Origin: Adineta vaga | Lineage: Eukaryota > Rotifera | Assembly: GCA_021613535.1 (NCBI GenBank) | Contig: CP075497.1 | Coordinates: forward strand, 9,920,001-9,984,000 | Direction of reading: 5' to 3' | Length of the DNA stretch: 64,000 nt | The notes under the pieces: generated by a model | What the model was told of the DNA's origin: nothing | Database searches by the model: none | Seen by the model: only the letters and a program-made list of their open reading frames with translations | Program-made: the position numbers and the translations under genes | Shown here: in pieces, positions 33,701-46,688 of the stretch | Numbering within the stretch: the first letter of the stretch is position 1 | How the letters are laid out: each line of letters begins with the position of its first letter

Positions 33701-36700
33701 ACGCTCAGTATAGGATGCTTGAGTGTCTTCTAAAGAAGTATCACTTGCTACAAAAAAAGAAAAGAAAGTATTAAAAAATGCCAATCGATGCAAATTTGAA
33801 AAAAAATCTTAGCCATGCTGAATTGAAAGTAGGAAGAATAGAGAATAAAAAATCGATAGTCCAATCTGACGCCTTCAGAAAAAGAAAAGCATTCTTCATG
33901 TTTTATACACATCGACATAAAAGAGGAAAAAGAAAAGAATAACGAGTCTTTCTTTTCTTTTATTATTTCTAGCAAGATAAAGAACTAAAGAAAGAAAAGA
34001 AGCGAGATAAATTTTATGTCTTTCATGATTTTTTTCAATAGATATATATATATATGTGACGAAATGAATTAGACAAGAAAATAGGGAATTATTTCGAAAA
34101 TTGAATTAAAAAGTTAAAGTATCATATAGACTAGTTTGATTTACAAACGTTATATAAACACTTCAAGAAATCAAAGAACTGACTAAAACATGAAATAAAA
34201 TGAACGATCGATGGCAATGATCACGAATATTTGAAGAGTTTTTTTTCTCTTTCTCTCAAGGATATATTCATTTCAAAAACAATTAATGTCATTGAGACAG
34301 TTGCGTGATGATAAGTAAAACGACGCCAAATAGATCAGAATGTTTTTGTGTGAATAAGAGAAAAGAAAACGGATGCAAGGTTATTAAAACATACCATTTC
34401 TTGGACAACCATTACTAAATCTGTATTCTTCATTGTACGAATTGATTTGTTCTTTTGTTGATAATATATCTGTGTGATTGACATTCATTGAATCATTGTT
34501 GTAACTTGAACTACAAATAAGAACTCATTTATATACTGTATAGATGATACATAAGGTTTCTGATCAGTTGTATAAAAAATTCAATATTTACAAAAGAAAT
34601 GAAAATGACTTTTTACCTAATAATATTATTTGGTATTGGTATTGATTCTGATTGTTTAGTCTATAGATTTTATAAAATCGAATAAATTTATAAACTTTTT
34701 CCATTTTCAATTAACTTACTTGTTCGGCAGTCTTTAATGTCATTGTTGTTAATCCGGAATGTTTATCTAATGTAGATGGTGAAGGTGGAGGAGGCCAGAA
34801 AGCTTGAACAGAATCGGATAATATAACGGGTTTTGTTTTTGTTATCGAGTCATTATTCGTTTCTGAAGATGATGATTTTAATTTCCAATCGATTAATGCA
34901 GATTGAACAACTTTCTTTTGATGTGTTTTATTGACGTTCGTATTAGTATTATTATTATTATTATTATTATTCGTAATAGAAAATGTTGAACTTGACAAAG
35001 TTTCATCTTCAGCATTGAGTGGAATTCGACTTGACTGTTGATAATCATTATCATGAAGTTGAGATTCATATGATGGATAAGATGATGATGAATTTGTACT
35101 AAGACTATTGATACTCACATTAGATATCGTTCGGTTTGCTGTTGAAATAATTTTCGGATTCTTTTTTGATGATGATGATACTGATGACGATGATGATGAA
35201 GATGATAATGTATTTGTGTTATTGATAGGAGGATAAAGATAATAATGATATTGTGGAGGTGTTGTAATAATAAGTGTTGATGTTTGCATCAGTGTCGATT
35301 CATCTCCATTAGATAATGATTTTGGTGGTGAAAGAAAGAAGGGCTCTTTTTGTACTGTTTGATGATTGTGTAAAACATAATCACATTTCGGATCGGTTAC
35401 CGGTCGAAAAAGAAGACCATTGTCTAATGAATCTCCTTCATCAGATTTAATAATTGTTGGAGAAGAATTCGTTGACATCGATATAGAATTTGTAATACCA
35501 TTACTGTTTGTACACAGTGGGATAGATGAATCTAAATAACGAACGATATTATAAAAAAAAGAAAAGAAAAGAAGAACAAAAAGAAAATGAAAGAAAGAAA
35601 ATGAAAAAACCTTCGAATACACTCTACGTACACTTTCGAACATGTCATCATCGTCAACTCTTCTATTGACCTTCTTTCATACACTTACCGATGTTAGAAG
35701 AACTAGTAGCACTGATATTCTTGTCCGTTGATGTTGAGACAAGAGACATCATTGATTGCCGTTCGCTAGTCTGATTTGTTGTGACCTTGTCAAATGTATG
35801 AATATCTTCTTTTGATATTTCACAATGATTATTATTATCGTTTGAATATACAGGAAGAATGGATTCGACATCCGTACTGAGACGTTGATTTCCGTTTGTC
35901 CCTGTTGTTAATGTCGTCTGCTGTTTAGCTTTTCGTTGAGCACGTAGTTGGGTGGACGATGTACGTCGCAATTGTTTGTTTTCTTCGGTCGATATCGATG
36001 ACTTGTTATTACTGCTATTCGAACGGCCAATAAGACTTAAAAATCCATTACTAAGTAATTTTTTTGCAGATGTTGAAGATGATGATGATGATGATGAAGA
36101 GGAAGGTGATTGTTGTGAAATTTGTGGATTGATGATTGTATTGAGTGAAGATGTTTTAACAAGTAAACTATTCAACGGCATAGATTTATCAACTGATAAT
36201 GATTGTCGTTTTATTAAATCTAAAGGAGAAAAGAAGAAAAAAAATATTCGTCATTGAATGATTGAAAAAAAAAGTGAAGGAGAGGTCATTCGTACTTGTA
36301 TTAGAATTGTTCGTATTATTCGATTCTTTTTTTTGCGAGACGTTGTTGCTGCCGTCATTGAAAGTGACTGTAGCAGTGGTAGTAGTGCAATGAAGGTGAG
36401 TAGCAGCAGTTGTTACTCGTCGACTAGTAGTGTGGTTTAGTTCGTCGACATTTTCTTTTTTCTCTTCTTCTTCTTCTTCTTCTTCTTCTTGTCGTCGGCT
36501 ATCGTTGTTACTCTCTTCTTTCGAAAGCGGTGAGGGAGAGAGAGAAAAAGAACGAAGAATTGTACGTGTGGTAGTGGTCAATGGGTTAGCAGCGATTGTC
36601 CTCCTCGTTGTTTCATTTCTCTTATTTTCTCTCAATGTCTCGGCAAGACGTTGATCATCACATAGCTTCTTTTGTTCATCATTGTCACCATCGCCATTAA

Positions 36701-38545
36701 CATTACCACCACTGGACAAAGGTGATGAAGACGCAATTGTAGCTGTTGGCCGATAATTATTACTACTGCTACTTGTTAAATTAGTACAACAGCAACGACT
36801 TTCCTTGACCGATATTGGTGATATTGAGCGAATGTTTCGAGGCAACTGACAATCAAAATGAACAGATTTTTTTATTCGATTGTTATTATTTGTATTTGTT
36901 GGTGATTTTAAACAACCATTATTAGACACACTTGTCCTATATATATATATAGACATATATATGTATGCAGATGAGAACTTAAATTGAATGAAAAAAAAAT
37001 AACAACGAACTGACAATCGCTTGTTAGATAGTTGTTGATTAGTATTTCATTCAAAAAGAGAAAGAGAGAGACAAAGAGAAAAGTAAATATAGACAGACTG
37101 ATGTGAATTTCACTTACGATTCTGTTTGATCTCGTTGCTGTTGCTGCTTTAATCCATCAGTATTGTTTGTCGTGATTGTGACGTTTGCAATAGGAGATAT
37201 TTGAGCTGTTCTGATGATAGCTTTTGCCGAACGCGTTTGATTATGATGACGATTAGGTGACATTGACATAGTCATTACACTACGTGTTGTTTTTATTGTT
37301 GGAGAACTAATGTTGTCTCCATTTGTATCAATATTCAATGTTTGTGAAGTAAATCCTGCATATTGATTCAAAGACGACCCAATGGAAGATGACAATGATG
37401 GTTCATGACCTTTAGAACAAGTGAATGGAATAGAAGTAGTGAAAAGAGAAGAAACTGGAGATGATGACGAACGAATGGTATTTGCTTGAGAGACTGGTGA
37501 TGAAAATTTGTAATCGATCTGTGGAGTATTCTCTCGTTGATATTCATTCAAAAGAGGACGAATAGATGATGAATAAATACGTTCGTAACTAGGACTTCGT
37601 CGTCGAGATGTTTGAGAAAGAATAGTTGAAGATAAAGATGTAACTGTATTTGTCGTTGTTACTGATGAAGCAGTAGACGTATCACTGATAAAATCACTAG
37701 TATCAAGTGAAGGTGATGCACGTGTTGTAATTTGCACTATTGTATCAACGGAAGATGATGAAGATGATGACGAAGGTTCACGTCGTTGAGTCGATAAACT
37801 ATTTGTACGATTCTATTCAAAGAGACGAAAAATTATATGAAGACAATAGTATTATGCAATAAAACTGATAACAAAATATGGCCTTTGAATATTGCTTAAT
37901 TGAGTAAGTATGTTATAAAGAATTAAGCTAGATTATATATTCCGGAAAGTTCAATGACAAAGAATATATATATATATATACATGAACATTGGCTTTTATT
38001 ACATACCGAAGATAAATTGGAGAGTTTTTCAGGTTGTTGATCAATATGATAACGATCATATTTTTCATTGAATGAAGCAGGTCTTCCTATTGGTCTTTGA
38101 TGTTGTTGTTGTTGTTGTTGTGTTGGTTGGTAATATCTTGCCACTTTCGGTCTCATTCGTACTCGATGAAGATTTCTATATGAAACTGGTAATTCATTAT
38201 CGAAACGTTTTCCCGAAGGTGGTAAACCATGTTCATATAGAACGGAAGGACTCCAACTTGCTCGTTTCGATGAACGTCTTTCATCAGCAAAATCATTACG
38301 TCCGATGACCTTAGATATTTCATTATATAGATAGTCAGAAGATGGTGATGGTTTTTCCATTGAGAATGGTATATGATCTTGTCTTATGGCGTGACATTGA
38401 ATTGTTGAATGGTGATCTCTATATGGTAGAGATTCTGAAGATGCTCTTACTTTTTTTTCATCAAGTAATATGGTTTTATCATCGATTTTTATTTCCGCGA
38501 ATCGCATTTCTTTTTGTTCAATGTTCAAAACTGAAGAACAAAAAC
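30787..38545 (-). CDS. Shroom-like actin/Rho-kinase scaffold, about 1,700 aa, at least 12 exons; 5' end uncertain
   Basis: Exons by GT/AG and frame: ~38007-38545, 37118-37812, 36296-36936, 35689-36219, 34720-35531, 34617-34660, 34395-34510, 33249-33747, 31541-32207, 31383-31484, 31168-31335, 30787-31119. The last three encode a C-terminal ASD2 domain like that of Shroom: DNKMLGAK, ANEIEKFKLHINEID, SSRLAKVENDLLILPENNEQ, HDEAKSLKDGIDRRSRIV, and DYEHFIRMKSALLMDEKDIE. In Shroom this helical dimer binds Rho-kinase and drives apical constriction. Upstream is Ser/Asn/Thr-rich and disordered, with a 16-proline run (~32112-32159, a likely profilin or EVH1 site), a Gln run, a Glu run and a poly-Asn run. 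No N-terminal PDZ domain was seen. An in-frame acceptor before the first listed exon means at least one 5' exon is missing here. Confidence 0.82.
32112..32159 (-). other. 16-proline tract in the Shroom-like protein
   Basis: Sixteen consecutive proline codons with mixed CCA/CCG/CCT use, about 270-330 residues before the ASD2 domain. Mixed codons argue for selection on the peptide and against a slipped trinucleotide repeat. Confidence 0.85.
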
Positions 38546-38885
38546 CTAGAGATAGAGAAAAAAAAACTTTTGCTTTTTTTTTGTTTATTTACTATTAGTT
38601 GTTTAATATATTTCTGTTTTAGTTCGTCATCATCTTGTATATGTGTAATTAGCTCGAAACATATTGCTTTGTTGATAGATAAACAAATAGAAAAGTAATT
38701 CAAGGAAACTAGTAAAACAATGTTTCAAGTACGATGAGAGAATGAAGAAGAGCAATAGCAATAATAGGACGATAAAAAATCAATATAATGTATATCTACC
38801 TGATTAATGGAAATTCATATGGTTATTAAGGAAAAGATTTTCCGATAAGAGATCTTTTCGATGTAATATGTAATTTAATAAAGAC

Positions 38886-38915
38886 AAAAAAAGACGATTA
38901 ATATCGTCTTTTTTT
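38886..38915. repeat. Perfect inverted repeat, 13-bp arms and 4-nt loop
   Basis: Arm AAAAAAAGACGAT, loop TAAT, arm ATCGTCTTTTTTT. The A-run/T-run flanks mean it would form a hairpin followed by a U tract on either strand. Confidence 0.85.
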
Positions 38916-40870
38916 AAATAATTTACAATAATAGATAGAAAAATATTGATCTCATTTAATAACGAGCAATATGGAAACAAGGTTTCGTAGACATCGTCTA
39001 CACAAAATGAATAAATATATGTATCAATTATTTGGCTTTTTTTCTCGATGTTATTCTTCTGTAATGTTTGTCTCTCATCCTCTCTTCTGTTTTTTCTCGA
39101 TTCTTTCTAACACGATACATATTCATTCTCATCTTCATCATTCTCATGATTGTCAGCTATGACAATGACACAAGTGATGACGTTCGTGTTATTCTATGCT
39201 TTATACAACATTATCAAAATAGATTCTCAGTGACGGACAATAAAGAAAAAAAAACTGAAAAGATGGAAAAAAAGTGAACAGTTGTGATAAAGATTATTCT
39301 GTTGTCTGAAATATGTTTCATTGAATCAGCATACTGATCTTCCTTCTATCAATTGTCGATAATCTATTATTCGTTCACTTCTGTTTAGTCCGAGATGAAT
39401 GAAGCATAAGCACACTATCATTCTTTCCTTATGTTTAGTAGAATATGTATGAACAATTTATCATTGATTGTACTAGATTCTGATCTACAAACAGAGTCTT
39501 ATTACATCTTATGAATAGATTATGTGTGTAATGAACGAAACAATACACGTCGGTGTCTGTCTACTGGTCTGTCTAAGCCTTTTATGCATCTTGAAAAGTA
39601 TTCTCTCTGATTAAAATAAAAGTCTGAAATACTAATGTGAGCATGAAATTACTTTTCTTGGGATTCTTTTTTTTTTCGTCTTCTCTACTAAGTTGAAGTC
39701 GATATTAATGAAGGCCATATGAAGACATTCTATACTTGATATACGGAGATCGACAACTGGAGAGAAAATTCATTGCAGACAAATAATTGTCAAGTACGTA
39801 CTCATCATCATCATGTATACATAGAATAACTGGATCGTTTGTCATATTTTCTTTGAGACAACATTTGATCGGAATACTAACAGCAGCTGACCATTTTAGT
39901 ATAATGAAAGAAAAAGAAAAAGAAAGAAAGAGCGTATGACACTCACATATACATGACATAATGTTCAATAGAGAAGAAGAAAAAAAAAGAAAAATGATGT
40001 AGAAAAAAGACGTGCAACATAAAGGACCCACTTTGCCTGTTTGTTCAACAGTATTAGCAACAAGCAATTGTCGTTTGTTGCTTATGTCTCACCATTATGA
40101 CCAAAAGAATGAGCGCTTAAATCGAACAGCAGTAATAACAATAAAAGAAGAAACAATCATTACATAAGTAAACTACTTGCTGGTCTGCTTGCCATTTTCT
40201 ACTCGAACGGTTCTTATGTAGTGAAGGTGTCGAGGTCATCTGTACTGACTTACGAGTTACTCAATTTCGTCAGCATAATTCTTCTCCTTCTACATAATAC
40301 ACACATACTTATAAGTACGAACATAAACATTGATGAATAAAAAAAAACATATGATCGTTAACTAAGCCCAATGGGACGAGTCATGTAGGAATACATGTAT
40401 TGCGGAGGATGATGAAGATTTAAACCACATTCAAACAAAGATGATGCGACAGCATAGAAATAAATGCTCCCACCTTTTCTCTTATATAATCTATTTATAT
40501 ATATATAAATGACAGGCCACACTTTTGTACTTACTAAAAAATGAGAGGCGATGTTTGCTATTGATATACCATTGTCTGAAATATGTCTTTTCCTTACTAA
40601 TAAGAAAATTAAGATACGTTCATAATCAACCTAAATCGATATCTGTGACATTCGATAAAGAAAAGGCAGTCGCAGACGACGTCTCCTATTTCGTCACAGG
40701 TAATAAGTTTGACTTGTTTTTTTTCTTTCTTCTTCTCGTTACTTATTGATTGCTTCTTCCTACTACGAAATAGATATTTTACTAGATTGCCTAGTTGATT
40801 TGAGAAGAATGTTGAAGGATGAACCGAACATTGGACAGGTAAATACTAAAGTATATGTGTACATACTTTT

Positions 40871-40906
40871 ATACATAAATGTATGTATACATATACATTT
40901 ATGTAT
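40871..40906. repeat. Perfect inverted repeat, 14-bp arms and 8-nt loop
   Basis: Arms ATACATAAATGTAT and ATACATTTATGTAT around GTATACAT, which is itself mostly palindromic. Could extrude as a cruciform; AT-rich composition makes chance occurrence plausible. Confidence 0.8.
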
Positions 40907-43803
40907 AGAAAAGAGTAGGTGATATGAATCAATTTAAAATACATTCATGTGTGTAGAAGATATACATGATTGATTAATGTAACTTGATTTGTGCATTGAA
41001 AAGCGGTGCTTAATAATGCTGATATTAGTATAGTTTCGTCATAGAAGCGTTACCATCAATCGCTTTTTCTTCTCGTTTTTTTTTGATGATTATCGTATCC
41101 GTCGAGGTGCACATATGTGAATGAACATATACAAGGCAATAATGGAGGTCACACGAGAAAAATTGTGCATCTTGAAAATGAAAACGATAAAATAACTAAT
41201 TTAATCCTTATCGATAGACAGTATTCAAATAGATCGCAGCCCTGAACTGCCAAAACACTTGAAAATTCATATCATGCCGTTTGTATCTAAAGGCAATCAT
41301 CGGTCCGTTTTCTTTTTCTTCTATTTGACAGTATATATATATCGTTAGGTTTATATTCAAGGTTTCGTTTTTTGACGATGACGATTATTACTAACTATAA
41401 TTATAATGATTAAAAAAAGAAAGAAAAACGGAAAAATAATATAAGATTCATTCATCAATATGATTTAGTAACATTGAAAAATCGATAATAATGAATCAAG
41501 TGACCATGATTTCAAGGTATATCAAATTTCGAATAATATTCATTAACAAATAAGTTAGTCTCTTTTTTTCCCTCATAGTTATTACTTGAAAAAAATCTCA
41601 AGGTGAAATAGAATAAGTTATGCTTTTATTAAATTTTCAGATCATGTTATCTTTTCGTAAATGATTGTAAGAAGGTTTCTATTAATTATCTTTCATAGTA
41701 ATCCATCTGATCGTTATGCTTTTTACACGTGCTACATTCATGCCAATCATTTGATTATCAATCTGGATCTCTACCAAAAAATTTGATAGATGTCAAGGAA
41801 AAAAGTTTGTATAAATCTTGTCTATACCAAAAACTCTTTTATTTGTCTGTTGATTTGTTTATATGTTACGATTGAATGAAATATTAATAGTCTGAGACAT
41901 ATTAATGTTTGTAATGAAGGAAATCTGATTGAAAATTTTTTCAATAAGTCTTTCTAATGTGATATCATTAATAGGAAAAAGTCTCGATAGAAACCAGAAA
42001 AAAACAATTTTAATGTAATTGAGTTTATCTGTATTCGATCTATAAAGAAACTGGTTTTATTCAAGGAGAAAATCGAAATGCGCGGATGTAAAAACCTTAT
42101 TTAGTAGTTCAAGGAGAAAACTGAACATAGAAGAAAAAGCTAACTATATGTATTTTGAATGATAACGAAGTGTAATAAATCAAAGAACAAATTTGAAACT
42201 GAAGGAAAGATTGAATCAAGTCTAATTTTTTTTATACATTAAAATATTTACAAAAAAACAACCAATACCATGCACACATACTGCTTAATGAGGCAAATCC
42301 TAAGTGTTTCGAAAGATCTTTCACACAATGTTTTCATATGTACGGATCGATATATCAAATTTTCAGTAAAAACATCGTTTATTTACTATCGAAATTCATG
42401 AATTATTGTTTGTTTTTTCTTTCTATTTACAAGTCAAACATGATTTAATTGGAGGTCAAGCTTAGATTGTGTATTGATTTTAAAGACAATTCAAATTGCA
42501 AAACTTTAAAAGTTGGAACAATCTTACTAACCATACATGTATGATTTTCTAATCCATCAGTAAGCAAGAATTTTCGTGACTTCCAAGTAGATGAGAAAAG
42601 TATGTTTACAGATTGTTTATTTATTCAAAGTCATTGATCATAGAGAGTTATCAAATCAATAAAGATAAAGATGATCATGCATTTAAGAACGATTTAAGCT
42701 TTTCAAATTGTGTATACCTATATTTTTATTCCGACTGAAAATAAATACAGTTGACTGATAATTCGTGATAAAACAACGAACATTTCATAGTATAAATTGT
42801 GATTTTTTTACATATGCAAAAGAATATTATTCTTGAATATCCGAGTTTATTCATAATTTTTACATTTTGGTTATCATGAAGTTTCATAGAAGAAAAACGA
42901 AAATAAGCAGAGAATAGTGTTATGCTCTCGCATATCAAATAGAAATACTACAACTTAAAAGCAATCTTAATGAATTCTTATTAGTTTTAATTACATACGA
43001 ATAATGTAACCTTGGGAGATCTAATTTTAAGATAGACCAAAACTCACTTTTGCCTCCCTCCTCACAATTCATTAAAGGAAAGAATTGAGTAATAAAATAT
43101 TTATATTATCATCTATCATACATGCAAATCTTAATTGGAAAATATCAAATTACACAAGTTGTTTTCATCTATTTTTTCAACACTTCATTTTCCCGTGCAA
43201 ATTTTGCGCTTATTTCTTACAAGATAAAATGTTAAAAATATCAGGTGAATTTGTTATGTAGTTGATCCAATCATAAATATAGTCAACAATTTTAGAAATC
43301 AATACCACATATGTCCAAAAGATATTTTGCTTTTGCTTGGTTCTAAGATGATGATGATTATTATGCTATCATTGGGAAAAAAATAGAAGTAATAACATAA
43401 AGAGAAACACCTGTTTAAGTATTGATGCTTATTCTCAATAAGAATATAGAGAAAAACAATCAATTTATTCAACAAGTAGGTCAGTTAACAGCTTGTAATT
43501 TGACAAACAATCTCAGACTAGAATAATAGCAGACTAAAGAATGCTAGTGATGAGTCAGCGAGTACTTTACCTGATATACGAAATCATACAAACATGATTT
43601 CGCAATGCAAAACAACATGACACGTCATTATATCAACAATAATATGTAAGTTATGTTGGAAATCTGTCGATATGATGCAGACATATAAATAAAGAGACGA
43701 GTTTTTCGACGATATAAATGAAAATAAGATAAGGAAAAAACCTTAGATTTCTTTTAAAATTATAACGAGCATCATTACATCAACTTTACATTATGTATGA
43801 AAT

Positions 43804-43922
43804 GCTTACGGCCATACCACGTTGAATACACCAGTTCTCGTCCGATCACTGAAGTTAAGCAACGTCGGGCTCGGTTAGTACTTGGATGGGTGACCGCCTG
43901 GGAATACCGAGTGTCGTAAGCT
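43804..43922 (+). rRNA. 5S ribosomal RNA, 119 nt
   Basis: The sequence follows animal 5S closely: GCTTACGGCCATACCAC at the 5' end, the internal control region with AGTTAAGCAACGTCGGGC, GGTTAGTACTTGGATGGGTG, and GACCGCCTGGGAATACCG near the 3' end. The two ends pair (GCTTACG with CGTAAGC) as stem I, and the 3' end runs directly into seven Ts, a standard RNA polymerase III terminator. It is a single copy here with no tandem repeat. Nothing suggests it is a pseudogene. Confidence 0.97.
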
Positions 43923-43928
43923 TTTTTT
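43922..43928 (+). terminator. Pol III T-run terminator of the 5S gene
   Basis: Seven consecutive Ts start at the last base of the 5S gene, before GC. Confidence 0.85.
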
Positions 43929-45607
43929 GCTTCGTATTTATTTTTCTTTTCGTTTCTTTGAGGGTAACAACAAGCGAGAATCTTATAATGACATAAAACA
44001 AATTCTTAGAATTCTTTTCTAAGTATATTTTTGTTTATGACGATGTAAAGTCAGGTAGAGACAAGTATCATCGGATATTTATTCAAGTCTTTACTAAGAG
44101 CAATAGAGAATATCATTTCTAGAATATTAAAACAAACATATTTGAAGATATCAAGAATGTAGACTTTAACAAGAACATGATATAAACACGTTCAAGTTTA
44201 ATGAATAACAACAGATTTTTCTCTCTGGTTTATATCTTCTATGACATGTAGTTAAAGAAAATCTGTGTTGTGCACTATGGTGAAAAGGATTGTATATGAT
44301 TCAGATATGTTCGAAAAGATGTTGATCGATCCTGTTGTTCTCTTACAGTCTTGCCAGACATTGATTAGCATATATTTGAATTTTAATAAGTTTTTAATTC
44401 ATATTGAAAACTTTCTTATTTTCTATTATTCATGTCATCAAAATTTTTTTGTGTTTTTCTTTACATATCCGATGTTCCTTATTATATTTGCATGAGAGGT
44501 CGTTGGATTTATTAGTTATTATTGACAAAATAGTATTTAATCAATAAGACAATCAAAGCGTACAGATTGGAAATGATAAGAGAAGAAATCTTTACGAATA
44601 GATAGTATTTTCTTTCATTGTTAATGAAAACAAATCATTGAATTCAATTTTGATGATTAAATAACAAAAAACCTGGCATTTGAAGAGCTTTATCTACATA
44701 TGAATTTGAAAATTATACGCGTGAATTCAACATTCCATTCATAGCATTTGACACCCGCGCACTTTTTTTAATTTCTTTCGTTCTTCTTTATCGTATATCT
44801 TGCTTTTGAAAAATGGCAACCATTTCAGCAATGGGTTATTTTATATCATAGTTTTTCTTCTTTTCTCTTCTCTTTAATGCTCGATTTTATACGTATGAAA
44901 GAATGTTGTTCGAGTTTTTCGAGAAACGAAAGAAACGAAGAGAGAGTGAGAGAAGAAGAACAGACAAGCACGGTTGATGTCTCTTAATAACAACCATGTG
45001 TAGGCATTATTACATCCATAAAAACAGCTGATCTATAGACTATCTTATCAGTACGGTAGTAGTATAGTACTATAAAAATGCAGAAATAGTCTTCTTCACC
45101 ATCATTCGGTTTTATCGTATTGTATTCAGCAAACAACAGTATTGGTTTAGAGACCTCGACTATCAAATGTCAAAGAAAAGAGTACTCAAAAACGATAGGT
45201 GACAGATTGTGCACACAGTTATAACACGAGATTGAAAGAATCAATAAAGGCAGGCTGCAAAAGACACACTACGAGTAAGGAGAGGAAGCGAGAAAGAGAG
45301 AGAAAGAGAGAGAAAAGCGATTAAGCTTTCGACAAACTATAATATCATTATTTTAGATTCAAATAGACATAAAATATTTTTATACACTTTCAAGGTTGGA
45401 TATAATAAGAAATGATCGCTTGACTTATTACTAAAAGTAGCTATTGTGTATTTAGTTTTTCTCACAATAACAAATAGCAATAACAACAACAACAACAGGT
45501 AATCATTTTTTCTTCTCACGTCTGAATAACAACGGTTTATTTTTTCCTTTCTTTCACTTGTTTTTCTACCTCTTATGCGTCATTTGATTGGAAAAACATT
45601 GTAACAT
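43929..45607. other. Non-coding region between 5S rRNA and the kinase gene
   Basis: About 1.7 kb, AT-rich, with a GA-rich stretch near 45285-45315 and a short AAC run near 45483-45498. No gene recognised; the ORF at 44265-44495 has no domain. Confidence 0.5.
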
Positions 45608-46688
45608 ATGACTCAAATTGCTTTAGTCATTACCCATTTTTGTTTGATTGCTTTTAAGTATTGCATCTACTTTTTTTCTTCCTAGTTTTACATTCATCAA
45701 AATACCACGTTCACTTAATTATTCACGTGACGAAATCGAAGCGCTTTTCAAGCGCGAAGGTCTCGATCAACGATTTCGTTTGAGTTCTACACATGATCGA
45801 AAAACTGGTTCAACATGTCAAGTCTATTATGCACATGATCTATCACAATCTGATCAACGACTCGTGGCATTAAAGATAATCCGTACTGATTTTATTGATA
45901 GCTTCGTTTCATATGATGATTTATGCAATTTACAACGAACAAAAGATTGGTTTTATAAACCAAAAGATGTTATTTACAATCGTCGTTTTCCAAATTTCGA
46001 TAAATACATTCCAATTGAACAGTACATTGGTGAATTGGGACGTCTTTGTCCTAATTTACCAATATCACGATGTATTGAAAATGGTTCAAGACATTTAAAA
46101 ACATATGATGGATATTTAATTGCTTTTGAATATGTTCATGGTCGAACAGTATGGGAAAATCTAGTTCGTACTGATTTTACTTATCTAAATGAAGAACAAG
46201 CATGTTGTTTTGTACGATTATTTATTGAACAACTTCTAATTCTCTTAAAACATCATATTATTCATCGTGATTTAAATACTTGTCAAAATTATTATTATAG
46301 ATTTTATGATGAAATTCGAGCACCACCCTCCAGATACGAACATTGGTCATCTGGTGAAGATGGTGAAGATGGCTATTCCAGTATGAGTGGAGATAGTCGA
46401 CAATCATCGTTAGATGATTTAGTATCGTTATCATCTTCATCATCATTAACATTTATTGATTTTGGTTGGTCAATATGTACAGCTGATTCAGATGATGATC
46501 GACATGAAGTTTTACTTCAAACACTTCAAAGCCTCTTTGAACGTACACCACGTATTATTCAATTATTTGGTGGTATAAATTATTGGAATTTTCGACGAAC
46601 AATAGAAAATCGACAGATTGGTCTCAAACAATTATTAAATCATCCATGGTTAAAAACAAATGAAAATGAATTTCAATCAACCTGGTAA
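45608..46688 (+). CDS. Divergent protein kinase, about 350 aa
   Basis: The main frame lacks any ATG in its first half. A candidate start at 45608 (MTQIALVITHFC) joins in frame to the body through a 28-nt GT/AG intron (45658-45685), giving 1,053 nt; this join is tentative. The kinase fold is clear: VALKII (ATP lysine), IIHRDLNTCQN (catalytic Asp plus the metal-binding Asn at the right spacing), FIDFGWS (DFG), and LLNHPWLK at the end of the C-lobe, as in Ser/Thr kinases. The glycine loop is degenerate (KTGSTCQVYYA). Between catalytic loop and DFG sits an acidic Ser-rich insertion (HWSSGEDGEDGYSSMSGD). The APE region is not evident. It may be catalytically active, but the group is not recognised. 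Confidence 0.7.

Larger units (their letters stand above)
38546..43803. other. Gene-poor region, 5.3 kb
   Basis: The 5' flank of the Shroom-like gene. Two perfect inverted repeats stand out (38886-38915 and 40871-40906). Minus-strand frames at 39705-40067 and 42726-42938 show no domain and no convincing splice context. A missing 5' Shroom exon could lie here, but none was identified. Confidence 0.45.

Noticed and set aside
35952-36654. Plus-strand ORFs antisense to Shroom exons
   Set aside because: They are reverse translations of Asn/Ser/Glu-rich coding repeats (Asp/Val-rich in the antisense frame).
38518-38703. Minus-strand ORF just upstream of the first Shroom exon, tested as a missing 5' exon
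   Set aside because: Joining its GTAAAT donor to either nearby acceptor gives an immediate stop in the Shroom frame.
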